A DNA stretch of 64,000 bases from Mercenaria mercenaria. Taxonomy: Eukaryota; Mollusca; Bivalvia; Venerida; Veneridae. Position numbers and translations under genes: made by a program. The notes beneath the pieces are model-generated. The model saw only the letters and a program-made list of their open reading frames with translations, did not search any database and had not been told where the DNA came from. This document shows positions 1 through 11,435 of the stretch, in pieces (position 1 is the stretch's first letter; each line of letters opens with the position of its first letter). Location: the NCBI RefSeq assembly GCF_021730395.1, contig NC_069361.1, forward strand, positions 78,935,001-78,999,000. Direction: 5' to 3'.

Positions 1-555
1 TATAGAAATCAAAAAGTATTATTTCTCAAGGGGTGTTGAAAACTTGAAGCGAAAATATTAAATAATGAATGCACTATGCACGGTTTTTGTGTACGTGTCG
101 ATGTAAATTAGATGTTACGATACTAAGGTCACACGTGCTTGTGGAATGGAAAATTACCGGCATGACGTTTTGATATCTTTACGATTCGCGGGTAAATTCC
201 TGTCAATCCGGGTAGCGACTGAACCATCTCAAAGTTTGTTGACGTTTTGTAGATGTAATTTCTGAATTTTGGTAAAGTAAGGACGTAAAAAAAACCACTC
301 GCCCGATCGTCCGAGTACACAGCGAGGTCCACTCGTCCTACTCAGACTTAACTCGCCAATGCGAGCAGGCGAGTGGAATTTTACACCCTGTTAATGCCGA
401 TAAATGTGCGGCAAAACACGATATTTTGCACGCGTTAAACTCCCTTCCTGTGAAATTACATCCAGGTGAATACACTAATTTTATTTTCTTTGGGGCTGTA
501 AACAGCCGACCGGCGGAAAAAATAAAATAAAACTCGGGAAAATGAATTTTAATTT
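1..555. other. No gene seen
   Basis: There is no coding signal here. The only structure I see is a short inverted pair, CCACTCGCC at 295-303 and GGCGAGTGG at 368-376, around a CpG-bearing loop. It could be a small hairpin or chance. Confidence 0.5.
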
Positions 556-1529
556 TACAGTCTAACCTGTACTAACGGTCACCTCCGATCAGCGGTCACC
601 TCCGTTCAGCGGCCATTTTATGACGCCCCCGACGGATTTTCCTCTATTTTATCACTTTAATCAGCGGCCACCTGCGGTCCGCGGCCACCGAAATTGCCTC
701 CCGACCGCCGTATTTGACCCCTCTCAGCGGCCATTTTTCTTCCAAACCAATTATTTTTAGGCAATAATCGCCGAAGATACCCGATTTTGAGAAGCACGTG
801 GTTGCTAAGTTTCGCGGGACTTCACCACAAGAACGACAAAATGACATGAGCTTCTCAGTTAAAACTGATAACCAAAGGTGTAATCCCCTTTTGTTATGAT
901 CAAATGGCCAGTAATTATCGGTAATTAGCGTGTCACCTCGTGTCAATTTTGTTGTTCACAGTTTGACCTCGGTTAAAGATAATACTCGATAACTAGTTAG
1001 TTGCATAATATTTGTGATTTTTTTATACTTCTGTCATCAAAATACTATTAAATTTATACGAAATTAATTGTGTTTAGAAAAAATATAAACCACTCTATCT
1101 TTTACGGAACGTAACGTTAATCTTAGATTTAGCGTAGACAATAAGCGCCGAGAGTAGCTTCCCTTACCAAAATGGCGAAAATTGTAAACAAACTTGTTTT
1201 GAAGTTCGAAAATTGTCTGTAACAATTTTTGTAGTAAAAAAACACGCCGGAGTTTTAGATTGCTAAGAAGACCATTCGTGTTGCGAAGGCAAATGCACGT
1301 CATTGTATCCTGGTAAAATAATAATGGAAAACCCAAAAAGAAACGGACCTAAAGGCTATAGATATACGCCGAGCGTTGGTATGCGCCGAGCATTGGTCTG
1401 CCCACTCTAGACTGGTCAGAAGTCTGAAAAATACATATACTGGCTGCACCTCCGGTCAGCGGTCACCTGGCTTTAGCGGCCAAATTGTCTGCTTCCCTTG
1501 GCTGGCTGCTTAAGACAGGTTAGACTGTA
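556..1529. mobile_element. Non-autonomous DNA transposon, 15-bp TIRs
   Basis: Both ends read TACAGTCTAACCTGT inward, the right one inverted at 1515-1529, with TA at each outer edge. Inside the ends are repeated AGCGGTCACCT and AGCGGCCA motifs, twice near the left end and once near the right, in direct orientation. These look like subterminal binding repeats. No transposase ORF is present. The superfamily is not assignable from ends alone; TA flanks fit a TA-targeting family, but TA could also be part of the TIR. Confidence 0.75.
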
Positions 1530-1721
1530 TTCCACTTTTGCAATATTTAGGACCGGCGCTCCCGCAAAACGAAAAATAAAAAAACTCTGGCCTAGGCAAT
1601 AAAATTTATGATTCTCTGACAATAATTAGGCTAGATGTCAAGTCTACATGGGTTTTATGGACCCTTATCAGACTGGACCAGACAGGATCTTGTATATTGG
1701 GGATTAAAAAGTCTGGTATTT

Positions 1722-1742
1722 GGGGGTGGGGGGGGGGGGGGG
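1722..1742. repeat. Poly-G tract
   Basis: Two G runs, the longer of 15 G, form a simple-sequence tract that could fold as a G-quadruplex. Confidence 0.8.
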
Positions 1743-2336
1743 TCACTTATATAGGAGATTTTCTTTGCCTTAAGTAATTTGACAAGGGAAATGTTTAATA
1801 TAAAATTTTAGAAGAAATGGTCCGATGCTAACTGTCAAGGTTTGTGCTCAAATGGTGAATATATAAGTACTTTGAAAGAAAGCTAATTATTGTAGAGCAT
1901 TAATTGAGTCTTTTTGCCAATATGTTAATCTGTTCTAAAGTTATTCTAATATCTAAAGTTATTCTAATATTCTGTTTAGATCTTTATAAGAAAACAACAT
2001 TTATTTAGTGTATTTTGACTTAGTTACCTTGTTGCACTAGTTAAACTGTAGCTGATGTACCTCTTACAGCTTAGCGAAATTCCCCATTTCGTATTGAATG
2101 TAACAGGTTTTACAAAATACGCATAAATGACTATGTCATATAAAATGTAATCTGCTATACTGTTACTTGTTACTTGTAACTTGTGTAACTTTGTAAATGC
2201 TCTAGCATGTATTTCATATATAATGTATCATTGTAAATATCATCATTCTATGCTTGGACATTGAAAAATAAACGTTAATATTTCTTTTTAAAGACTGTGT
2301 TAGTGCTGTTTTACAGGTTCTGACTTAAATAGGTTT
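1743..2336 (+). other. No ORF; possible 3' UTR end
   Basis: This is AT-rich and non-coding. A canonical AATAAA occurs at 2267-2272 in a stretch with repeated TGTAA/TGTAT motifs, so this could be the 3' UTR end of a plus-strand transcript whose coding exons lie outside the window. Nothing else supports a gene. Confidence 0.25.
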
Positions 2337-4559
2337 CACAGTGTATAGACTCTCTGTACGCCCAACCGGAAGTCGCCAAAAACTAGGCGTTCAGAAATCA
2401 AAACACAAATTTTTGCTGTCGCGGATGGCTTGGATTTTCATTGTTTATTTCGTTAATATCGCATAAAGTAAGTGTATTTTTAATCTACGTGTTGTTTAAG
2501 AGCTACTGTTTACGTAGATACCAAACACGCCTATTAAAACTCTTAATATACTTCATTTCAAGTCAAATCACGTGTGGGTATTTGTTCGATTTTGTAATGA
2601 AACTATCAATTCTTTGAAATATATGTATCTTAAGCTTTTGCAAAGAATTGAAACCTTTGCTACTTCGTAGATAAATATCTTACGCATCGATAAATTTAAG
2701 CATGGCTCTATGGTAACGAATGCGTTTTTAGGAAAATGTGTTTTTCTGAGACATATATGCTGATTACACTGTTCCACTAGTCGATACATTACTGGTCCAC
2801 TAATCGCAGTTTCTAAAATCCGGACTGAACGCTTAGTCGAAAAACTGTACGCCTATTCAAAACTTCTTTTTATTCATATATTTCAATTTGACTTTGTTTT
2901 ATGATAACCAACAGTTAAAAAGTAATAGTTATAATTTCTTTCGTTTTCATAACAGTGATGGACCAGTTTATATGTTATTACAGCAGTTTCGAATCCACTT
3001 TTCGTAAAGGTTAGTGTTTATTAGTAAGTAATTATCAAATTAATTTAGTCTAGCATGGCACAGCCGCGCGACTAATTCAATTTGGTAAATGCGTACTAAT
3101 AAACACTAACCTGCATAGTGTTTGAAATCATTTTTTGTAATAATGACTAGATTCTTTACACATAAATCACTAACGCATCATTCACATAATCGTTACGTGG
3201 CAAAACTCAGTGTTTGATCCATTTCCGGCATCTCAGAGACTTTACCTCGGGAACTTTATCATCATTCACAGAAGAAACAGCTGCCGTCGTCGCGGTTATT
3301 GGTAATTTCTGTTTATTTTAATATCCGGCTCCAAATCACCGCTGATATCAGTCAAAATCAAGCAGTTATTTTTCTTTTGCATTAATAATTATTGCAGTAA
3401 TCGCTACAGAACAAACTGAAAATGACCTGGCTCCTAATGTTTACATCAGTTGTTCTACACGTATAACTAACCACCCTCTTGGAAGACAGATGAGCGGACT
3501 CGTTTTGGACACTTTGATTGTACAAAGTTTTCATGTAGACAGCGCGTTTGTCTGTTGGCGGAGCTTAAATTCAAAAAATAATTTCAAGTACAACACCTTG
3601 AGTGACCTTCACCTTGGGTATAATGGGCAGTCCCTGCATAAAAAGGCATTGTTTGCACAATGTTTATGTGAAGTTACAGTAAGGTATAAGCAAAAGTAAA
3701 AAAAAAAAGATGTGACAGAAAAAAAGGTTGCCGAAAAACTTAACTTTAACCGAAGCCGGGGCGAGTAGAATAGCACCGTTATTCCCCGAATAGTCGAGCT
3801 AAAAATACATAGAAAAAAAAAGTGTCCTGTCAAGCTGAGCGGAATAAATATATATTTTTCTCGCATGTTAACGGAAACTCATATACAGATTCTATTTCTT
3901 GTCCAATCTATTTCTTGTCAAAGACAAGGACATCGTTGGTGAAACAGACCAGTAAATACTGTTTCACTGTCGCAAGTAAAATACAATACAAAACTTATAT
4001 TTATAAATTCAAGAAGTACAGTGTATAGAGCCTACATCGTCATTTTTTTTTTATTGAATAGGCGTACAGTGTTTTGGCGAATAGTGGAACAGTTTTATAT
4101 AAAGTTTTGCGACTAGGCGGTCAGTGCATAATTTAGATGCATGTTGAATTTGACAATATTTAAAACTATTCAGGATTGTAAATTCATATTTGTAGGTATA
4201 AACTCATTTGCACGGATTTATAATTTAACATTCAGAAGCGGTTCTGACACGTATTTCACTTGCAGTTCCTAAATAATGGGCATTTTTAGCCTGAATGCAT
4301 CGTCTTTTGCATTGACCTGCTGGGTTTTGGGTGAAAATACGTTTTAATTTCATGTGTTAATGTCTATTTAATGGCAATTTGTTGCAGAGACATTTAACAT
4401 ACATTGAAAAATATATACAAGAAGAATATTTATTTCAAATAGCCAAAGAAAAACATAAAAATATTCACTACTGACAGCGTCCAAAAAATTGAAAAACGAA
4501 AGTGAACGCCTAGTTATTGGCGACTTCCGTTTGGGCGTACAGAGAGTCAATACACTGTG
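2337..4559. mobile_element. Transib/RAG-like ended DNA transposon (non-autonomous)
   Basis: The left end begins CACAGTGTATAGACTCTCTG and the right end is its inverted copy. I compared the two ends by eye over 57 bp and found three mismatches. The element is flanked on both sides by GGTTT (2332-2336 and 4560-4564), a 5-bp target site duplication. Related CTGTACGCC/ACGCCTA motifs recur near both ends (2535, 2855, 4058, 4107). No ORF over about 85 codons lies inside and none resembles a Transib or RAG1 core. Transib elements start with CACWATG-type termini and duplicate 5 bp, and the RAG signal heptamer is CACAGTG, so the ends point to that superfamily. The assignment rests only on ends and duplication length. 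Confidence 0.65.
3009..3111. mobile_element. Small hairpin MITE inside the 2.3-4.6 kb element
   Basis: Arms of about 42 bp begin GGTTAGTGTTTATTAGTA and are repeated in inverse orientation with several mismatches, around a GC-rich 19-bp loop. No clear target duplication is seen. It may be a nested MITE or a structural part of the host element. Confidence 0.6.
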
Positions 4560-5071
4560 GGTTTAGCCTACATTACAAGTAGTTTATACAAGGCAGAGTG
4601 GGAGAACATTATACTAGGACTATGTGTCACATACATGATATATGCTTGTAGGTCAAGGTCACTATTGAAATTTAAGTAAAAGTAGTGTTTGTTCCTTAGC
4701 TCCTAATGCCTTGAAGCATTTTTAGTCCTAACACTTTTACCAACAACCACAAGGGACAAACACTAACAAAGTTTTCCACCGGTAGGGGACTTCTGTATTG
4801 CCACTGCAGTATGTAATCACTTGTTTTTTTTAGCAAAATTCCATTATAACATTCAAAAACCAATCTTCCTCTCATCAAGTAATATATTTTTTTGAGATTT
4901 CTTGATTCCTGAAGACCTCCTCATTCTCTGCATTTCTCATGAAGCGCTTGATAGATCTTTATCAAACTTGTTCTGTAGCATTCTTATAAGTTTTCTGTTA
5001 AATATCTTCAAATAGGAGCACCTGCCTCCTTTAAGGGAACACGAGTTGCAAATATAAATATCTTTAAAGTA
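4560..5071. other. No gene seen
   Basis: There is no coding signal. The stretch 4900-5040 resembles 5863-5960 in style (degenerate repeats around agatctttat/agatcttcat) and may be the flank of an older repeat into which the next element inserted. Confidence 0.4.
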
Positions 5072-5862
5072 TTTTTAGCTCGACTATTCATAGAATAGTA
5101 GAGCTATTGGACTCGCCCATGCGTCGGCGTCCGCGTCCCGATTTTGGTTAAGGTTTTGTATGTAAGCTGGTATCTCAGTAACCACTTGTGGGAATGGATT
5201 GAAACTTCACACACTTATTCACTGTGACAAACTGACTTACATTGCACAGGTTCCATAACTCTATTTTGCTTTTTTACAAAATTATGCCCCTTTTCCGACT
5301 TAGAAATTTTTGGTTAAGGTTTTGTATGTAAGCTGGTAACTCAGTAACCACTTGTGGGAATGGATTGAAACTTCACACACTTATTTACTGTGACGAACTG
5401 ACCTACATTGCACAGGTTCCATAACTCTATTTTGCTTTTTTACAAAATTATGTCCCTTTTTCGACTTAGAAATTTTTGGTTAAGGTTTTGTATGTAAGCT
5501 GGTATCTCAGTACTTACTAATGGGAATGGATTGAAACTTCACATACTTGTTCACTGTCATGATCTAACATGCTCTGTGAAGGTCCCATAACTCTACTTGG
5601 CATTTTTACAAAATTATGCCCCTTTGACTTAGCAGTTTTTGGTTACGTTTTTGTATGTAAGCTGGTATCTCAGCATCCACAAATTAGAAAGGATTGAAAC
5701 TTCACACACTTGTTCACTGTCATGATATGACATGCAGTACAGAGGTTCAATACCTCTACTTTGCATTTTACAAAATTATGCCCCTTTTTCAACTTTTGTA
5801 TTCATTCAATTGACAAGGCTGTTGAATAGTCGAGCGTTGCTGTCCTCCGACAGCTCTTGTTT
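5072..5862 (+). mobile_element. Core-repeat element, GACTATTC type (copy A)
   Basis: It starts TTTTTAGCTCGACTATTC, followed by a short inverted GAATAGTAGAGC. It ends with GAATAGTCGAGC, then the hairpin CTGTCCTCCGACAG and CTCTTGTTT. The core is four tandem copies of about 163 bp, each with a gtatgtaagctggtatctcag segment. There is no ORF. The architecture matches pearl/HINE-like bivalve elements. Confidence 0.75.
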
Positions 5863-6673
5863 CCTCTTCAACTGCTCGGCAGATCTTCATTAATGTAGGT
5901 CTGTATCACACTTAAAAGTCCTCTCCCATTTTGTTCTAATGGGGGCACTCAACCCATTTTATATATTTTATACAAAAATCAGGCGTTACCATTACTGATT
6001 CAGCGTGTCATTAAATATATTCAAGGTCTGAGGTCTGGTGAGTGACTCAGAGCCAATATAGACCTCTTGTTTTCCTAACCCAGTTGAACCTGACCTAGAT
6101 TTTGTTTAGGCAAACATTCTCGTACTGTACAAACAGAAATTTTTGCAAGGGTTTAATTTTGGCTATATTCCCCAGGCTACACATCTCACGAACAAAATAT
6201 CAACAATTAGTATAATGCAAATCAGGAACATATCATCATTACTGAAACCTTCCTCAACGGAATGGAAATGGTCATATTTACAACAACTGGATATGCTCTG
6301 TGTTTCTGCAACAACTATAGAATAGCGTAATTTTAAAGCAAATAGAACAACCACATAAATGTTTTAATTTTGAACCAATATAATAACTTTTGTGCTTGTG
6401 GTGTGTTTTTAATTAACAAGAATTTGTAACAAGGTTACCATTGTCCTCTGTCTAGTAACATTTTTCACAAAACGCTGCATGCCAGAACAACATTCTCTTA
6501 GTAGTAGGGCAACATACTAACAAAGTATATAAATCATAACTATATATCATATAATTCATGAAGACATTATGAAGTTCGAAAATATCTGAGAATCTATAAC
6601 TGGTGAATGCTTTCAAACGCTTATATCTGTATCTTAAAGATTTGTGATTTTATTTTTAAATTGGTAAGGAAAA
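5863..6673. other. No gene; contains an older element end
   Basis: Positions 6045-6075 read GACTCAGAGCCAATATAG then ACCTCTTGTTTT, another terminus of the hairpin plus CTCTTGTT kind. The rest is AT-rich without coding signal. Confidence 0.4.
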
Positions 6674-6884
6674 ATAAGCAAGAGGGTCATTGATCCTAAA
6701 GTGCTCACCTGTGTACAAGGCTTCAAATGTGTTTGTATAAGTACAGTTAGGTTTCTTCTATGTTAGCTTATATTATATACATGTCACACACAGTTTTGAA
6801 CCTAGAGCAATTATTTGAACAATTCTGGTAGACATTACAAATCTGATACCTCACGCCAAATATCAAGACTCTAGCTATTACTGA
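6674..6884 (-). repeat. Fragment of a core-repeat element (AGCAAGAGGG end)
   Basis: It begins AGCAAGAGGGTCATTGATCC, the inverted form of a hairpin plus CTCTTG-type terminus. The body is degenerate and the other end has been lost at the next element. Confidence 0.45.
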
Positions 6885-7881
6885 TTTTTATATGCCCCTT
6901 TGAAAAAACGGGACGTATTATGGGAACGCCCCTGGCGGGCGGGCGGGCGGCGTCCACAGACTTTGTCCAGAGCATATCTTCTACATGCATGAAGGGATTT
7001 TGATGAAACTTGGCACAGTTGTTCACCATCATGAGACGGAGTGTCATGCGCAAAAACCAGGTCCCTAGGTCTAAGGTCAAGGTCACACTTAGAGGTCAAA
7101 GGTCAAATTCAAGAATGACTTTGTCCGGAGCATATCTTCTTCACGCATGGAGGGATTTTGATGAAAGTTGGCACAATTGTTCATCATCATGAGACAGAGT
7201 GTCATGCGTAAGAACCAGGTTCCTAGGTCTAAGGTCAAGGTCACACTTAGAGGTCAAAGGATACAAGAAAGGAAACTTTGTCCGGAGCATATCTTCTTCA
7301 TGCATGGAGGGATTTTGATATAACTTGGCTCAAATGTTCACCACCACGAGGCGGAGTGTCATGCACAAGAACCAGGTCCCTAGGTCTAAGGTCAAGGTCA
7401 CACTTAGAGGTCAAAGGATACAAGAATAAAAACCTTGTCCGGAGCATTTCTTCTTCATGTATAGAGGGATTTTGATTTAACTTTGCACAAATGTTCACCA
7501 CTACAAGGCGGAGTGTCATGCGCAAGAACCAGGTCCCTAGGTCAAAGGTCAAGGTCACACTTAGAGGCCAAAGGTCAGATACAAGAATGACTTTGTCCGA
7601 AGCATTTCTTCTTCATGCATGGAGGGATTTTGATGTAACTTGGCACAATTATACACCATCATGAGACAAAGTGTCATGCGCAGTTCCCTTCTTTAGAATT
7701 ACTTCCCTTTGTTGTTACTATAAATAGCTTATATTGTAACTTTTTCATTACTAGTCGTAGGGAGAAATCGAGACCACTTTTCTGAAGTACAACATGCATG
7801 CTACATCCAATTATGAGGTGTATTTTGACCAATCTCTACCTGGTAAAGATTTTTGTGTGGACTTACAATTATTTTTTTGGA

Positions 7882-7913
<32 letters not shown>

Positions 7914-8207
7914 ATCTTCCCTTAGTTGTTACTATAAATAACTTATATTGTAACTTTTTTATAATTGACCGTAGGGAAAAAACAAGACCACTTTTCTGTG
8001 GTACAACATAGATGTTACTTTCAAATTTTAGGTGTATTTTAAGGTATCTCTGCCTGGTAAGGAGTTTTTTTGTGGACTTAGAAAAACAAATGACTTACAA
8101 TGATTACTAAACAACCACAAAATTAAAATTCCATTTGCAAATACAGGTGCTAGAGTAAAGAAATTTGCTGTGACAGGCTTATATTGTGACATTCTTGCAC
8201 GCTTGTT
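6885..8207 (+). mobile_element. Core-repeat element, TATACGCCC type (copy A, complete)
   Basis: It starts TTTTTATATGCCCCTTTG with a hairpin against the following ACGGGACG. Then come about five tandem copies of a 157-bp monomer containing gcatatcttcttcatgcatg and aaggtcaaggtcacactta. A unique tail follows (cttccctttgttgttac onward, poly-T at about 7880-7905), and it ends TTCTTGCACGCTTGTT. No protein is encoded; ORF-like stretches are readings of the monomer. It serves as the undisrupted reference for the interrupted copy that follows. Confidence 0.75.
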
Positions 8208-9440
8208 AGCTTTTTATACGCCCGTTTGAAAAACGGGACGTATTATGGGAACGCCCCTGGCGGGCGGGCGGCGTCCACAGACTTTGTCCGGAGCATATCT
8301 TCTACATGCATGAAGGGATTTTGATGAAACTTGGCACAGTTGTTCACCATCATGAGACGGAGTGTCATGCGCAAGAACCAGGTCCCTAGGTCTAAGGTCA
8401 AGGTCACACTTAAAGGTCAAAGGTCAAATTCAAGAATGTCTTTGTCCGGAGCATATCTTCTTCATGCATAGAGGGATTTTGATGAAAGTTGGCACAATTG
8501 TTCATCATCATGAGAAGGAGTGTCATGCGCAAGAACCAGGTCCCTAGGTCTAAGGTCAAGGTCACACTTAGAGGTCAAAGGGTACAAGAATGAAAACTTT
8601 GTCCGGAGCATTTCTTCTTCATGCATAGAGGGATTTTGATATAACTTGGCACAAATGTTCACCACCATGAGGCAAAGTGTCATGCGCAAGAACCAGGTCT
8701 CTAGGTCTAAGGTCAAGGTCACACTTAGAGGTCAAAGGATACAAGAATGAAAACCTTGTCCGGAGCATTTCTTCTTCATGCATAGAGGGATTTTGATATA
8801 ACTTGGCACAAATGTTCACCACCACGAGACGTAGTGTCATGCGCAAGAACCAGGTCCCTAGGTCTAAGGTCAAGGTCACACTTAGAGGCCAAAGGTCAGA
8901 TACAAGAATGACTTTGTCTGAAGCATTTCTTCATGCATGGAGGGATTTTGATGTAACTTGACACAATTATACACCATCATGAGACGAAGTGTCATACGCA
9001 GTTCCCTTCTTTAGAATTACTTCCCTTTGTTGTTACTATAAATAGCTTATATTGTAACTTTTTCATTACTAGTCATAGGGAAAAGTCAAGACCACTTTTC
9101 TGTAGTACAACATGCATGCTACATCCAATTTTGAGGTGTATTTTGACCAGTCTCTACCTGGTAAAGATTTTTATGAGGACTTACAATTTTTTTTTTGATT
9201 TTTTTTTTTTTTTTTTGATTTTTATTTTTAAGATTAACTTCCCTTAGTTGTTACTATAAATAACTTATATTGTAACTTTTTTATAATTGACTGTAGGGAA
9301 AAACCAAGACCACTTTTCTGTGGTACAACATAGATGTTACTTTCCAATTTTAGGTGTATTTTAATGTATCTCTACCTGGTAAGGAATTTTTTTGTGGACT
9401 TAGAAAAACAAAACACTTACAGTTCCCAAACGAAAAAAAT

Positions 9441-9700
9441 AGTTAACAAAACACTAACAAAACACTAACAAAACATCAACAAAACATATTTTGATATTTT
9501 GTTAGGATGTTTTGTTAGTACAGCATTTAACAAAACACCAATACTGTACTTCCAGGATTTTAGGTGTTTAGTATTTTGTTAATGTTTTGTTATATCAGTA
9601 ATGTTTTATTGATGTTTTATTACACTTTGGAGAATGAAAACTATGTTTTCTTAGTGTTTCATTACACTTGAATTTGTACATGTTACATTTTGTTGGTATC
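9441..9700. repeat. Left subterminal array of AACAAAACACT motifs
   Basis: Many copies of aacaaaacactaac and its complement gttttgttagtgt, some degenerate, lie just inside the left TIR. Their dense, two-orientation clustering is typical of transposase binding arrays. Confidence 0.6.
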
Positions 9701-9746
9701 TCATTTGACTTATAGAAGCAGGAGCTTTTGTCTTGGAAAGTTGGAC

Positions 9747-9959
9747 TTAACCCTTTGCGTGCTGGCGGCAAGTGTCTATGCCTTTGCGACCAGTGCAGAC
9801 CAAGATCAACCTGCACATCCGTGCAGTCTGTTCATAGTCTGCACTGTTCACTATTCAGTCTGTAAATTTTCAGCGAACACCCCTTTTAACAGTTAATGGT
9901 TCTGTCCAAATTGAAACATGGACAAGTTCATTATAGAAATTTAGCAGGGTGAGGGTTAA
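9747..9959. mobile_element. TTAA-flanked piggyBac-like MITE, copy 1
   Basis: It reads TTAA-CCCTTTGCGTGCTGG at the left and CAGGGTGAGGG-TTAA at the right. The TTAA duplication plus CCCTT/AAGGG termini is the piggyBac hallmark. Internal text (ccagtgcagaccaagatca) is shared with the copies at 39181, 46981 and 60362. Confidence 0.75.
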
Positions 9960-11334
9960 TTAGTAAAATTTTGGAATGGAAAATAGCATGAAAATAATAA
10001 CTTAGAAAGCTTTTGTGATGGAAACTATAGTCAGAGAAGTTTTGGGAGGTATTTCTTGTGAACATAAAATATTTTAATGGATAAGTATTTTTATGACCAA
10101 TAACTACAATAAACTTAATTAGATATATAGGTAATAGAACAAATGGGATTAAAACATGAAGTGTAATGCAACTTGTATATATTATAATGTATTCATGCAC
10201 CTTGCAGAAAAGTTCATTTTGAACTAATTAAAAATTTATTGAAATAATTATCATTACTTTTTCTCCTAGAGTTACACCAAAAAGAACATCATTAACAGTA
10301 GTTGCAAAGATATATAATATTGCATTTTTTCCACCTGGCTACAATTAAGGGGTGATAAATTAATCTACTGCAGTGTACATGTTGCTTATCTCACAACAGG
10401 AGATTACCACAGACTGATAAGATCTTGTCTGCTTTATATTTAGAAACACTACCAAGAGGTCAGCCAATGAAAAAAAAAGTCAGGGAACTACTTCTGGGGG
10501 CTGTGCATGTACCACAAAAAGTAATCCTTAACTTTTTGGGTTTTTTTATCAGAGTAATCTTTAAAATTTATGTGTATCTAAATGGAATAAAATCTTACTC
10601 TAGTACAGAAATAGTTTCAACATCCTACATGTATTTTTCATTAGCTGACTGTAAATGACACATTTGCCCAAGAATATCAAAAATTCAAACCTAAACAGGA
10701 AGTTCTGTGAGAGCAGGAAGGAGTTATTTCACTATAAAGAAGTTTATTTATATAGCTCTTTGTTTACAATGTGCAGTTCATATTTAACATGGAAGTTTAA
10801 GAGTGATGAAAAGAATACAAATGGTGAGTCAATATAATTTATTCATTTTCCAACAGTAATCTAGATTACCTGTAACTATAATAAATCATGGATTCAAACT
10901 GGAAGCGGATTGTTAATGTTTGGGTAGCTTTCACAAATGACTGTTGCTTCACATATTTTTTTTGTTCAAATGCTTCTGTTTTGCAAATTAAGCAGCTGTA
11001 TTTTTTAGTTTATCATGCTTTTAATTTACTAAAAGAAAAGTGGATACTTTTAAATGAAATTATTCAACAGAGACAAAACTTTAAACCAGTAGAGTTATCT
11101 CCCCAATTACAGGGTAAACAGTGCTACTAGTCTGCTTACCATGGCACTGCAATTACTTCAGTCTGTAAATTCAGAAAATAATATTTTGCTTTAAAATTAG
11201 TGTTTTAACCTGTTTTTTGTACTTACTAATTAGTCTATTGGTGTTGCACACATTTATGTTAAGGTAAATGAAAATTATTGTTAACAAAAATAATTGTTTA
11301 TGGATTATTTACTTGCTGTTATAAATAGTTATAT
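9960..11334. other. No firm gene; two weak exon-like stretches
   Basis: This is AT-rich sequence inside the 4.7-kb insertion. Open stretches bounded by plausible splice signals occur at 10400-10520 (after ACAACAG, before GTAATC) and 10698-10821 (before GTGAGT), both plus strand. Their translations match nothing I know, and the phases do not chain to the 12607 exon without another exon. They are more likely chance. Confidence 0.25.
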
Positions 11335-11388
11335 GAGACACGCCATGAGAAAACCAGCCACTATGTTGGTTTTCTCATGGCACGGCTC
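11335..11388. mobile_element. Minimal palindromic MITE (outer arms only)
   Basis: CATGAGAAAACCAGCCA is followed almost at once by ATGTTGGTTTTCTCATGG and the GGCTC end. This is the outer arms of the palindromic family at 43411 and 63258, with the entire middle missing. Confidence 0.7.
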
Positions 11389-11435
11389 ATAAAAAAATGT
11401 CATATTGTTTATTTTATTAAGATTGGGGTAATTAA

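Noticed and set aside
2337-4559. hAT or CACTA assignment for this element
   Set aside because: hAT makes 8-bp and CACTA 2-3-bp duplications, whereas here the exact flanking repeat is 5 bp. The TIR starts CACAGTG rather than CACTA, and shifting the boundary to CAGTG loses the flanking repeat.
6871-8879. ORFs rich in LTLDLGTWFLRMTLR and similar
   Set aside because: They are translations of the 157-bp core monomer, appear in several frames and strands, and lack gene context.
10400-10821. Two further exons of the oxygenase gene (10400-10520 and 10698-10821)
   Set aside because: Splice signals are passable, but the phases do not connect to each other or to 12607, the peptides match nothing known, and the donor GTAATC is weak.
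11058-11112. A small exon reading RQNFKPVELSPQLQ before GTAAAC
   Set aside because: Joining it to the exon at 12607 gives an immediate stop, and the donor is poor.
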